NCBI RefSeq assembly: GCF_039541075.1
Contig: NZ_BAABFN010000020.1
Span: forward strand, 1-64,000
DNA: 64,000 bases
Source: Compostibacter hankyongensis
Lineage (GTDB): Bacteria > Bacteroidota > Bacteroidia > Chitinophagales > Chitinophagaceae
Direction: 5' to 3'
Part shown: in pieces, positions 16,575 through 24,815 of the stretch
How the letters are laid out: each line of letters starts with the position of its first letter
How positions within the stretch are numbered: position 1 is the first letter of the stretch
Position numbers and translations under genes: made by a program
The notes under the pieces: generated by a model
Database searches by the model: none
What the model saw: the letters and a program-made list of their open reading frames with translations, nothing else
Told to the model about the DNA's origin: nothing

Positions 16575-17702
16575 TCATTTTTTCTTTTCGAGGCTGAGCT
16601 GCGTCACGATGGGATAGTGGTCGGAAAGCCTGCGGGGCACCCGGTGAAAGGCCTCCACCCGGAAGCGGGCGTCCGCAAAGATATAGTCGATGCGCAGCGT
16701 GGGCGAGATGTAGGCATAGGTGGGCCCGATGCCCCAGCCTTTCTTCAGGAAAGCGTCCTGCAGCTTGCCGCGGATCTTGAAGTAGGCGTATGAGTTAGGC
16801 GTGTCGTTGAAATCCCCGCAGAGGATCACGGGGTAAGGGCTCTTGGCGATCTCCTCCGCCACTGTCCGCGCCTGCTGCTGCCGCTTCAGGAATGCCCGGC
16901 TCAGCTTTTCGAGGATGGGCCGCGAGGCGGCCAGCGAGGTGTCCTGCCGCTTCAGCTGCTCGATGCGCTGCCGGTCCTCGTGGCTGAGGTAAACGGACTG
17001 CAGGTGCATGGTGAACACCCGCAGCGTATCGCTGCCCCGCACCACATCGGCATATACCACGCTCTCGCTGTTGGAGCTTTCCAGGAGCTTCACCTTGCGC
17101 GCATGCAGGATGGGATACCGCGAAAAGATGATCACGCCCGAGTGGTTGTTCTGGAAATTGTGATCGCTGCTGAAATACCGGTACGGCAGCTTCATCCGCG
17201 CGGAAATGGCCTCCCGGTTGTTGAAATCGTGCGGATCCTCCGAAGTGTAAAACTCCTGCAGGCAGGCGATATCCGGATGCTGCTCCTCCATCAGGTCCAG
17301 CATATCGGCGCGCAGCTGCCGGTTTTCCTTGCCGGTGGTGCCCTTTGAAAAATCCTTGAAATAATTAACGTTATAGCTCAGCACCGTGATGGGATCCGCA
17401 ACACTGCTGTCGGCGCTGCCGGCGCCGGGCAGGCGGAAGGCCACCAGCACGGCGATCGACTGCCAGCCCATGAACAGGGCCACCAGCGACAGCAGGGTGT
17501 ACTTCAGATCGAAGATGATCCAGAAAAGGATAAACAGGAGCAATATCCCCAGCAGGAACGGGAAGGCCAGCCCCAGGAAGCTGATGGGCCAGAAATAAGC
17601 GGCATTCACATAGGGGACCAGGCAGGCCAGCAGGAAAAGCGCCACCACCAGCAGGTGCACGACGATAAAGAAACGCTTGGTGAGGAACCGGAACCATTTC
17701 AC
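16575..17702 (-). CDS. Membrane-anchored endonuclease/exonuclease/phosphatase family protein
   Basis: A 375-residue protein with three N-terminal membrane helices (about 11-32, 38-60, 63-88) and an EEP-fold domain (about 105-370). Catalytic motifs: VLSYNVNYF, DIACLQEFY (metal Glu), VILCGDFNDTPNSYAY, LRIDYIFAD and LSDHYPIVTQLSL (general His). Family members hydrolyse phosphodiesters in nucleic acids or phosphoinositide-like lipids; membrane anchoring favours a periplasmic or lipid substrate. GTG start, 4 bp after the upstream rhomboid-like gene, hence the same operon. Confidence 0.85.
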   Translation of the reverse strand: MKWFRFLTKRFFIVVHLLVVALFLLACLVPYVNAAYFWPISFLGLAFPFLLGILLLFILFWIIFDLKYTLLSLVALFMGWQSIAVLVAFRLPGAGSADSSVADPITVLSYNVNYFKDFSKGTTGKENRQLRADMLDLMEEQHPDIACLQEFYTSEDPHDFNNREAISARMKLPYRYFSSDHNFQNNHSGVIIFSRYPILHARKVKLLESSNSESVVYADVVRGSDTLRVFTMHLQSVYLSHEDRQRIEQLKRQDTSLAASRPILEKLSRAFLKRQQQARTVAEEIAKSPYPVILCGDFNDTPNSYAYFKIRGKLQDAFLKKGWGIGPTYAYISPTLRIDYIFADARFRVEAFHRVPRRLSDHYPIVTQLSLEKKK

Positions 17703-17706
17703 GTTA

Positions 17707-18654
17707 TTACACCGTTTCGTTGTCCTGCCGGCTGGCCCGGAGCAGGATGTCCTTTTCCTCCTGGCTCAGCGAATCGTATCCGGATTGGTTGATCTTGTCC
17801 AGCAGCTCGTCCACCTTCCCGGAAGAAGGGCGGACCGACTTGCGATAGGGCGGCACATGCTGCTTATAGAAGGCCCGCCCTCCTTTCCGTGCCCGCAGCT
17901 GCGGCCGGTCCTGCGGATCCAGCAGGTGGCCGGCGCGGTAAAGCAGGCGGTTCAGGCCTGCGCCCGGATCGTGCCCCCGCTGCAGCAGCCGGATAAAAAG
18001 GAAGCCTAAGAATGCGCCCCCCGCCAGCGCGGGAAGATAGCTCAGCGGCGCCCGCCCCTGGTAGCCGACCACATCCAGCACCACATAAATGATCGCGACC
18101 ACATACAGCGGAATACCGCCCCGCAGCATGGGAAATACCTTATAGCGGGGCGCCAGCGTGGTGGCCGCGGCTACGATGGCGATCACGCTGGCCCCGGCCC
18201 CGATGCCGGCCGTGTCGGCAATAGTGCGCGTGGCCTGCAGCCCCGGGAAAACGGCATAGGCCGCCAGGAAGAACACCGCGCCCGCCAGCCCCCCGAAAAG
18301 GTACAGCGGCAGGATGCGGCGGTGCCCCGCCAATCCCTGCAGGATATCCCCGAACCACCACAGCCAGATGGCCGTGCCCAGCAGCTGCCAGATGCTGATG
18401 TGCACGAACATGTAGCTCAGGAGCGTCCAGGGATGGCGCAGCAGCTGGGCCGGCTCTGCCGGCAACACCAGCCAGGGCAGCACCTCGCCCATAAAATGGC
18501 CCTCCGCCTGCCCCGTGAGCAGGTAGATCACCTTGATAAAGCTGATCGCGGTAAATACGATGGCATTGACCAGGATCAGCCGCACCACCATATTGTGGTT
18601 GCTGCCCAGGCTGAACCTCCGGCGCGCTTCAAATTTTCTGGTCATGGTACGCAT
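17707..18654 (-). CDS. Rhomboid-like pseudoprotease with DUF6576-like tail
   Basis: A 315-residue multi-pass membrane protein of the rhomboid superfamily. It keeps GAGAS (Ser156) but the partner His in the AHxGG motif is replaced (YLPALAGG, about 207-213), and the loop HxxxN positions read ISIWQLLGT. Proteolysis is therefore unlikely; a client-binding (iRhom/derlin-like) role is possible. The C-terminal soluble helix pair (VDELLDKINQSGYDSLSQEE, about 282-301) matches the DUF6576 tail of Bacteroidota rhomboids. It lies downstream of an apparently active rhomboid in the same operon. Confidence 0.8.
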   Translation of the reverse strand: MRTMTRKFEARRRFSLGSNHNMVVRLILVNAIVFTAISFIKVIYLLTGQAEGHFMGEVLPWLVLPAEPAQLLRHPWTLLSYMFVHISIWQLLGTAIWLWWFGDILQGLAGHRRILPLYLFGGLAGAVFFLAAYAVFPGLQATRTIADTAGIGAGASVIAIVAAATTLAPRYKVFPMLRGGIPLYVVAIIYVVLDVVGYQGRAPLSYLPALAGGAFLGFLFIRLLQRGHDPGAGLNRLLYRAGHLLDPQDRPQLRARKGGRAFYKQHVPPYRKSVRPSSGKVDELLDKINQSGYDSLSQEEKDILLRASRQDNETV

Positions 18655-18740
18655 AACGCTCGTCTCCCTGAATAATCAACAAATTACGACAATTTTGGAT
18701 CAACAGGGTTATCAAAAAAACAGGGATGGGTCTCCGCCGC

Positions 18741-19427
18741 TTAGTAAAAACGATGCCGGTTCCGGCCCCATATCTTCAGCATGATAAAGCCGAACAGCGC
18801 CCCGCCCAGGTGCGCAAAATGCGCCACGTTGTCGTGGGGGTTGTTCTGCATGCCGGACCACAGCTCCAGCACGATATACCCGATCACGAACCACTTGGCC
18901 TTGATGGGTACAAAAAAGTAAAGATAGATCAGGCTGTTCGGGAAAAGATAGCCGAAGGCTACCAGCAGCCCAAAGATGGCGCCCGATGCACCCAGCGTGG
19001 GGGAATACAGGAAGCCCTGCAGCTCCATCGCCGATACCGCGCCCTGTAGGTAACCCTCCGTCAGCCGGTGGTACTGGATGGTCTCCACGCCCAGGAAGCA
19101 TAGTGCCGCGCCGATGCCGCAAATGAAATAAAAGATCAGGAAGCGCTTCGGTCCCCAGGTGTTCTCGAGGATACTGCCGAACATCCACAGGGCGAACATG
19201 TTGAAAAAGATGTGCCCGATAGAGCCGTGCATGAACAGGTGCGTGATCAGCTGGTAGGGGCGGAACAGCTCCGACTGCCAGTAATGCAGCGCAAAGAGGG
19301 TTTCCAGCGGGTAATGAAAAACGCGCAGGCTGGCCTCCTGAATGAGGAATACCAGCACGTTGATGATCAGGAGGTTTTTGACGATCGGGGGTAAAATCCG
19401 GAAGCCGCCGGGTCTGAACTCTGACAT
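18741..19427 (-). CDS. Rhomboid family intramembrane serine protease
   Basis: A 228-residue, six-to-seven-helix membrane protein with the complete catalytic set: GASG (Ser148), AHLGG (His206), and the loop motif HGSIGHIFFN (His72, Asn76). Cleaves transmembrane segments of client proteins in the cytoplasmic membrane. The start MSEFRPGGF is chosen; an in-frame ATG 40 codons upstream would overlap the end of rlmD and adds a non-conserved segment. First rhomboid of a tandem pair, 86 bp before the inactive paralog. Confidence 0.88.
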   Translation of the reverse strand: MSEFRPGGFRILPPIVKNLLIINVLVFLIQEASLRVFHYPLETLFALHYWQSELFRPYQLITHLFMHGSIGHIFFNMFALWMFGSILENTWGPKRFLIFYFICGIGAALCFLGVETIQYHRLTEGYLQGAVSAMELQGFLYSPTLGASGAIFGLLVAFGYLFPNSLIYLYFFVPIKAKWFVIGYIVLELWSGMQNNPHDNVAHFAHLGGALFGFIMLKIWGRNRHRFY

Positions 19428-19534
19428 ATTTGTTTTTAATTGTGTAAAGGCCGTGACCGTAAAACGCAGCGGGTTCGAAAAAAATGCTTTCAGCATCCGC
19501 CACCACCAGGTCAGCAGCCGTTTGATCCGTAAAA

Positions 19535-20947
19535 TTAGGGATTCCATTCCAACAGGGCTACGTTCTCGATATGATGGGTATGCGGGAACATGTCCACCGG
19601 CCGGTAACGGCTCACCCGGTATCTTTCGCTCAGCAGCTGCAGGTCCCGCGCCTGCGTGGCGGGGTTGCAGCTCACATACACCACCTTCGGCGCCTGCATC
19701 TCCAGCAGCTGCCGCACCAGCTTCTCGTGCATGCCCGCCCGCGGCGGATCGGTGATCACCACATCGGGCAGGCCCTGCGCCGCAAAGAAGTCCGGCGTGC
19801 AGATCTCCGCAGCGTCTCCTTCAAAGAACAGGGCATTGGACACTTTGTTCACCGCCGCATTCTCCCTGGCATCGCGCACCGCCTCTCCGATCAGCTCCAC
19901 GCCGGTGATCCGCGCGGCCTGCCGGCTCAGGAAGATGCCGATGCTGCCGGTGCCGCAGTACAGGTCGTACACCGTCTCCGTGCCCTGCAGTCCCGCAAAA
20001 TCGCGCACGATACCGTACAGCTGCTCCGCCTGCCGGGTATTGGTCTGGAAAAACGATTTCGGTCCGATCTTGAACGTGAAATCTTCCAGCTGCTCCCGGA
20101 TATAGCCTTCCCCGTAGTAGGTTACCGGCTCCAGGTCGAAGATGCTGTCGTTGCGCTTCGGGTTGAGGGTATACAGCAGCGTGGTGATGGCAGGCACCTC
20201 GCGGAGCAGGTGGTCCAGCAGGGCCTCCCGCGCCGCCTTGTCCTCGTGGTGCAGGCAGAGGTTCACCATCAGCCCGCCGGTGGTGCTGTTGCGGATGATG
20301 AGGTTGCGCAGCCATCCTTCGTGGGTGCGCAGGTTGTAAAAGGGCAATCCCTGCGCCAGCGCGTAGGCCCGCACCGTGTTGCGGATGCGGTTGCTCGGCT
20401 CTTCCTGCAGGTGGCATTCGGCGATATCCAGCACCTTGTCGAACAGCCCGGGGATATGGAAGCCTAAGGCCGGAGCGGGCGGCGTGCCCGCTTCCTGCTG
20501 CCGGGCAAAGGCTTCGGCGTCCAGGTAAGCCCGGTCGCTGAAGGTGAATTCCAGCTTGTTGCGGTAGCGGACGGTCTCCGCGGCGCCGCAGATGGGCTCC
20601 GCCGGGGGCAGCGTTAGGTGACCGATGCGCTGCAGGTGCTGCTCCACCTGCTGCTGCTTGTACCGCAGCTGCGCTTCGTAGGGCAGCATCTGCCACTTGC
20701 AGCCGCCGCAGGTCCCGAAATGCGCGCAGAAAGGGTCGGTGCGCTGCGGGGAGTAGGCGTGGAACTGCACGGCATAACCCTCCGCCCAGTCCTTCTTGCT
20801 CTTCACCACGCGCACATCCACCACATCGCCGGGAACGGCCCCGCTGATAAAGCAGACCTTCCCGTCCACCCGCGCCAGGGAACGGCCTTCCGCCGCATAA
20901 TCGCTCACCGTTACGTTTTCCAGTATACGGACTGTTTTCTTTCTCAC
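19535..20947 (-). CDS. rlmD: 23S rRNA (uracil-5-)-methyltransferase RlmD/RumA-like
   Basis: A 470-residue SAM-dependent tRNA/rRNA uracil-C5 methyltransferase. N-terminal TRAM domain (1-65), Fe-S cluster cysteines Cys74-x5-Cys80-x2-Cys83 and Cys178, SAM motif VYDLYCGTGSIG, ITDPPRAGMHEK, and the nucleophile in VYVSCNPATQ (Cys427). Acts on U1939 (RlmD) or a related uridine; other paralogs (RlmCD, TrmA-like) cannot be fully excluded. GTG start only 5 bp after a TACCTTTG box on the same strand, implying a near-leaderless mRNA. Confidence 0.9.
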   Translation of the reverse strand: MRKKTVRILENVTVSDYAAEGRSLARVDGKVCFISGAVPGDVVDVRVVKSKKDWAEGYAVQFHAYSPQRTDPFCAHFGTCGGCKWQMLPYEAQLRYKQQQVEQHLQRIGHLTLPPAEPICGAAETVRYRNKLEFTFSDRAYLDAEAFARQQEAGTPPAPALGFHIPGLFDKVLDIAECHLQEEPSNRIRNTVRAYALAQGLPFYNLRTHEGWLRNLIIRNSTTGGLMVNLCLHHEDKAAREALLDHLLREVPAITTLLYTLNPKRNDSIFDLEPVTYYGEGYIREQLEDFTFKIGPKSFFQTNTRQAEQLYGIVRDFAGLQGTETVYDLYCGTGSIGIFLSRQAARITGVELIGEAVRDARENAAVNKVSNALFFEGDAAEICTPDFFAAQGLPDVVITDPPRAGMHEKLVRQLLEMQAPKVVYVSCNPATQARDLQLLSERYRVSRYRPVDMFPHTHHIENVALLEWNP

Positions 20948-20952
20948 GCCCG

Positions 20953-20960
20953 CAAAGGTA
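20953..20960 (-). promoter_or_regulatory. -7 box for rlmD
   Basis: Reads TACCTTTG on the minus strand, matching TAnnTTTG; 5 bp from the GTG start. Confidence 0.5.
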
Positions 20961-20988
20961 ACAAATTGTGTGGCTGCGGCCCTTGCGG

Positions 20989-22044
20989 TTATTCGCGGGC
21001 GGGCGGAGGGGCGATGGCTGTCGTGTCGCGGAGCTGCGCCGCGGGTTGCAGCCCGGCCCTCGTTTCCAGGAAATCGGCCGTGGCCCGGAACACGCCGTCC
21101 ACGTCGCCGGAGCGGATATAGGAGCCGATCACATGATCGCCGGCCCGGGGGAAGGCCTTTTTCTCCTTTTCTCCCGCCGGCGTAGCCAGCGCATCGAACA
21201 TGTGCAGCTCGGCGGCCACCGATACCGTGCTGTCCTGGTGGATGCTGTCGCGGTAGTAATAGCCGAGGAAAAGGGGGCGGCGGATCTTTTGAAAAGTGCT
21301 GTCGTGCATGGTGCTCTGCGCCAGCACCGCCAGGGAGCGGTAAGCGTTCACATGGAAATTCTCCGACCAGTACTGCCGCTCCGCCGCCGTGGGGCGCTCC
21401 ACATGCTGCTCGCTTTTGCCCTTAAAATTCACGAGCTGCAGCAGCTTCGTGCCCCAGGGCTTGAACAGGAAAGGCAGCTGGTGACCGAAGTCCTCCACCA
21501 GCGGGGAATAGACGATCACGGCCTTCAGCTCGGGATGCTCCGAAGCGAGGTACAGGATGAGCGCGCCGCCCATGGAGGTGCCCATCAGGATGACGCTGTC
21601 GCCGAGGGCCTCGCCGACGGCCAGGGCCTCCCGCGCCGAAGCCACCAGGCTTTGCGCCGTCAGCCGGCTGAAGGCATCCGGCCGGTCGATGCCGTGCTCC
21701 GCCAGCCGGGAGAGGTAGAGGTTGCAGCCAAAGGTCTTCGCCAGCTGCCGGTGCACCGGCGCTCCCTCGGCCCAGCTGGCCCCGAAGCCGTGGAGGTACA
21801 CGATGCTGTAACGCGTTTTTTGCGGCTGTGCCGGGTCCGCCCAGATGATGCGCGCCTCGTTGTCCGGCTTTAGCCCGGGCACGCGGGCTTCCCGGTTTTG
21901 TACAAAGGTGTCGAGCGCCGCCGCCTGCTGCGGCACGGCCGGCAGGGGACCGGAGAGGTCCTGCACATGCTCGCGCGGACCGGCGATATACAGGATGAGG
22001 AGCACGGCGACGACGATGGCCAGGATGCGGAGGAACTTTTTCAT
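20989..22044 (-). CDS. Membrane-anchored alpha/beta hydrolase
   Basis: A 351-residue alpha/beta hydrolase with an N-terminal membrane anchor or signal (4-22). Motifs: YLHGFGAS (oxyanion region, 83-90) and GTSMGGAL (Ser157 nucleophile). A C-terminal GDHVIGSYI supplies the likely His. The tail (last ~25 residues) is Pro/Ala-rich and probably disordered. The substrate is unknown; esterase or peptidase activity possible. Starts close to, and divergently from, the DUF4369/thioredoxin gene. Confidence 0.8.
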   Translation of the reverse strand: MKKFLRILAIVVAVLLILYIAGPREHVQDLSGPLPAVPQQAAALDTFVQNREARVPGLKPDNEARIIWADPAQPQKTRYSIVYLHGFGASWAEGAPVHRQLAKTFGCNLYLSRLAEHGIDRPDAFSRLTAQSLVASAREALAVGEALGDSVILMGTSMGGALILYLASEHPELKAVIVYSPLVEDFGHQLPFLFKPWGTKLLQLVNFKGKSEQHVERPTAAERQYWSENFHVNAYRSLAVLAQSTMHDSTFQKIRRPLFLGYYYRDSIHQDSTVSVAAELHMFDALATPAGEKEKKAFPRAGDHVIGSYIRSGDVDGVFRATADFLETRAGLQPAAQLRDTTAIAPPPARE

Positions 22045-22180
22045 AGAGGAGCGACCGTTATTCCTGCCGAAGTTACGATTCCGCTCAGAAAAACTCCGGG
22101 GTCCGTCGCCGGATGCCGCCTCGGAAACCTGCCGCCGCTGTCTCCCGCCGGATCCCTTTTTGCCTTGCCCGCTTTTGACG

Positions 22181-22188
22181 TAGCTTTG
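22181..22188 (+). promoter_or_regulatory. -7 box for the DUF4369/thioredoxin gene
   Basis: TAGCTTTG, with TTTG (22159-22162) 18 bp upstream as a -33 element. The ATG follows after 14 bp. Confidence 0.6.
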
Positions 22189-22202
22189 CGGCGTTATCCG
22201 CC

Positions 22203-23585
22203 ATGCGTTATTTTTTTGTCATACTCTTTTGCGCCGGCTTGTTCGCCCGCGTGGCAGCCCAGCAGCCGGGGCATGCCCTCACCGTGCAGGTAGCCGGCTA
22301 TCACGACAGCCTGCTGTACCTGGGCAATTATTACGGCAGCCAGACTTATGTGCTGGATTCCGCCCGTATGGACGGTCAGGGTACGGCCGTGTTCCGGGGT
22401 GATACGGCGCTGCCCGGCGGCATCTATTTTATCCTGCTGCCCGGCAAGCAGCGGTACTTCGAATTCCTGCTCGACAGGCAGCAGCATTTCCGGATACAGG
22501 CCGATACGGCCGGGGGCAGGCTGCAGACCCGCTTCTCCGGCTCTCCGGATAACGAATGGTTTGCGGAGTACAACCGCTTCCTACAAAAACAGCAGGCCGC
22601 CCTGCGCAACCTGCCGGCGGACAGCGTACAACGGCAACGGCTAAGCCAAGATGCTTTCCGGCAGATCCGCGCGTACCGGCAGCAGTTTGCAAAAGCACAT
22701 CCCGGCACGCTGATGGCCGCCCTGTTCCGCGCCATGCAGGACCCTGCGCAGGAGGCCGGGGATGGCGCCGCCGGCGACCGGGGCGCTGCCGGACACGACA
22801 GTACGGCGCGCTACCGTTACCTGCGCGCGCATTACTGGGACGGCGTTGCTTTTTCAGACAGCCGGCTCGTGCATACCCCCATCCTCGAAACACGGCTGGA
22901 GCACTACTTCCGCCGTCTGGTGCCCGCGCAGCCCGATACCATCAATGCGGAGGCCGACCGGCTCCTCGCCCGGGCCAAGGCCAGCCCCGAGGTCTTTAAG
23001 TTCACCCTCTGGTGGCTCAGCCGCACCTTTGGCAACTCTCCCTACATGGGCATGGATGCGGTATTCGTGCACCTCGTGGAGCAGTATTACATGACCGGGC
23101 AGGCGACCTGGCTGGACCAGGAGCAGACCCGCAAGCTCGTCGACCGCGCGGCGCGGATAGCGCCTAACCTCATCGGCAACAAAGCGCCGGACCTGCTGCT
23201 GACCGGGCTCGACGGGAAGACGGTGAAGCTGTGGGATATGCCTTCCCGTTATACCCTGCTGGTTTTCTGGGACCCCGACTGCAGCCATTGCCAGCAGGAG
23301 GTGCCCCGGCTCGACTCCGCCTGGCGGACCAGCTGGCGGCAAAAAGGGGTCGGGATGCTGGGGGTGCTGACCGGCGACGACCCTGCCGCCTGGAAGAAGT
23401 TTATCGAAACGCATCACCTCGAAGGATGGACGCATGCGCGGGACCCGGATAACCGTACGGGCTACCGCCGCCTTTACGACGTATATATGACCCCGGTAGT
23501 GTACCTCCTGAATGCGGACAAAAAAATAATCGCCAAGCGGCTGGGTGTGGACGAGCTGGCCCGGGTGCTGGCAGATGAACCATAA
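22203..23585 (+). CDS. Periplasmic thiol oxidoreductase, DUF4369-DUF5106-thioredoxin
   Basis: A 460-residue exported protein: signal peptide (1-20), DUF4369-like beta domain (about 24-110), helical DUF5106-like region (115-320), then an AhpC/TSA-TlpA thioredoxin fold with the active site DPDCSHCQQ (Cys360, Cys363). Such Bacteroidota proteins reduce or isomerise disulfides in the periplasm. It is monocistronic. Confidence 0.85.
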   Translation: MRYFFVILFCAGLFARVAAQQPGHALTVQVAGYHDSLLYLGNYYGSQTYVLDSARMDGQGTAVFRGDTALPGGIYFILLPGKQRYFEFLLDRQQHFRIQADTAGGRLQTRFSGSPDNEWFAEYNRFLQKQQAALRNLPADSVQRQRLSQDAFRQIRAYRQQFAKAHPGTLMAALFRAMQDPAQEAGDGAAGDRGAAGHDSTARYRYLRAHYWDGVAFSDSRLVHTPILETRLEHYFRRLVPAQPDTINAEADRLLARAKASPEVFKFTLWWLSRTFGNSPYMGMDAVFVHLVEQYYMTGQATWLDQEQTRKLVDRAARIAPNLIGNKAPDLLLTGLDGKTVKLWDMPSRYTLLVFWDPDCSHCQQEVPRLDSAWRTSWRQKGVGMLGVLTGDDPAAWKKFIETHHLEGWTHARDPDNRTGYRRLYDVYMTPVVYLLNADKKIIAKRLGVDELARVLADEP

Positions 23586-23590
23586 CTTTG
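23583..23590 (+). promoter_or_regulatory. -7 box for the TfoX-like gene
   Basis: TAACTTTG, overlapping the end of the previous gene; predicts a leader of about 65 nt that includes the Shine-Dalgarno below. Confidence 0.5.
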
Positions 23591-23646
23591 TATCTTAGTA
23601 CGGTTAACCGCGAAGCGGGTTATTGTCCATCATCAAAACAACCCTT

Positions 23647-23654
23647 AAGGAGGT
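23647..23654 (+). promoter_or_regulatory. Canonical Shine-Dalgarno, unusual for this genome
   Basis: AAGGAGGT, 7 bp before an ATG. No other start in the window was noticed with so full an anti-SD match. It decides the start of the TfoX-like protein in favour of MAYSEH over an upstream TTG. Confidence 0.7.
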
Positions 23655-23661
23655 TCCGGTC

Positions 23662-24003
23662 ATGGCTTACAGCGAACATTTAGCAGACAGGCTCCGGCAG
23701 GCGCTTGCTCACTTACCCGATGTGGAAGAGAAAAAGATGTTCGGCGGACTGGCCTTTATGGTCAACGGGAAGATGTGTCTCACCGCGGGCCCGGACCGGA
23801 TCATGTGCCGCATCGACCCGGCCGTTCATGAAGCCGCCATCCAAAGAAAAGGTTGCGAGACCGTCCTTATGGGCGGCCGGAAATACCGGGGATACGTCTA
23901 TATCAGCGAAGACGCACTACGGACCCAAGCGGACCTTGGCCGCTGGGTGAACCTGGCCCTCGATTTCAATAAAAAAGCAAAGAAAACAAGCAGGAAGCGT
24001 TAA
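23662..24003 (+). CDS. TfoX N-terminal domain protein
   Basis: A 113-residue protein made of the TfoX_N fold: MAYSEHLADRLRQAL, KKMFGGLAFMVNGKMC (about 26-41) and GRKYRGYVYIS. The N-terminal half of Haemophilus TfoX/Sxy is a competence regulator; stand-alone TfoX_N proteins are common and mostly uncharacterised. The tail is Lys/Arg-rich (KKAKKTSRKR). It carries an unusually strong Shine-Dalgarno, which may reflect transfer from another phylum or high expression. Convergent with fabG (11 bp between stops). Confidence 0.85.
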   Translation: MAYSEHLADRLRQALAHLPDVEEKKMFGGLAFMVNGKMCLTAGPDRIMCRIDPAVHEAAIQRKGCETVLMGGRKYRGYVYISEDALRTQADLGRWVNLALDFNKKAKKTSRKR

Positions 24004-24014
24004 TCTCCCACCCC

Positions 24015-24770
24015 TCACATGCTCAGGCCGCCGCAGACGCTGAGCACCTGGCCGGTGATATAGCTGCTGAGCGGGGAAGCCAGGAAGAGCACGGCGTCGG
24101 CGATATCCTCGCCCTTGCCGAAACGGCCCAGCGGGATTTTTTCGATATAGCTTTTCGCGGCGTCCCCTTCCTTAAGATACTGGGTCATGTCGGTTTCCAC
24201 AAAACCGGGAGCCACCGCATTGCAACGGATGTTCCGGCTGCCCAGCTCCTGGGCCACGGATTTGGTGAAGCCGATAATGCCCGCCTTGGAAGCCGCATAG
24301 CTGCTTTGCCCCGCATTGCCTTTTATGCCGATGATGGAGCTCATGTTGATGATGCTGCCGCTGCGCGCCTTCATCATGGGGCGGATCACCTGCTTGGTGA
24401 GGTTGTATACGCTTTTGAGGTTGATCTGCATCACATCGTCCCACTGGTCCTCGCTGAGACGGAGCAGGAGGTTGTCCCGGGAGATGCCGGCGTTGTTCAC
24501 CAGTATGTCGATCTTACCAAAGGCTTCCAGCACTTCTTTCACCAGCTGTTCACACTCCGTATATGCGCCGGCGTTAGACTTCCAGCCGCGGGCTTTTACG
24601 CCGTAGGCCTGCAGCCGTTCTTCCAGCTCTTTGGCCTTTGCGGCCGAATTGTCGCTCACATAGGTAAAGGCGATGTCCGCCCCGTGTTCGGCCAGCTTCA
24701 GGGCAACGGCTTCGCCGATGCCGCGGCTGCCGCCGGTGACCAGGGCCACCTGCTTCTCGAGTAGTTGCAT
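24015..24770 (-). CDS. fabG: 3-oxoacyl-[ACP] reductase
   Basis: A 251-residue short-chain dehydrogenase. NADPH motif TGGSRGIG (12-19), NNAG (92-95), catalytic Ser145, Tyr158 and Lys162 (SSYAASKAG), and PGFVETDM. Length and sequence fit FabG, which reduces beta-ketoacyl-ACP in type II fatty acid synthesis. It is monocistronic or the last of a unit with the GH3-family gene upstream (45 bp). Confidence 0.92.
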   Translation of the reverse strand: MQLLEKQVALVTGGSRGIGEAVALKLAEHGADIAFTYVSDNSAAKAKELEERLQAYGVKARGWKSNAGAYTECEQLVKEVLEAFGKIDILVNNAGISRDNLLLRLSEDQWDDVMQINLKSVYNLTKQVIRPMMKARSGSIINMSSIIGIKGNAGQSSYAASKAGIIGFTKSVAQELGSRNIRCNAVAPGFVETDMTQYLKEGDAAKSYIEKIPLGRFGKGEDIADAVLFLASPLSSYITGQVLSVCGGLSM

Positions 24771-24815
24771 AGTAGGATCAGGTTTAATCGGTATGTGTTA
24801 TGTCAATATACAATC

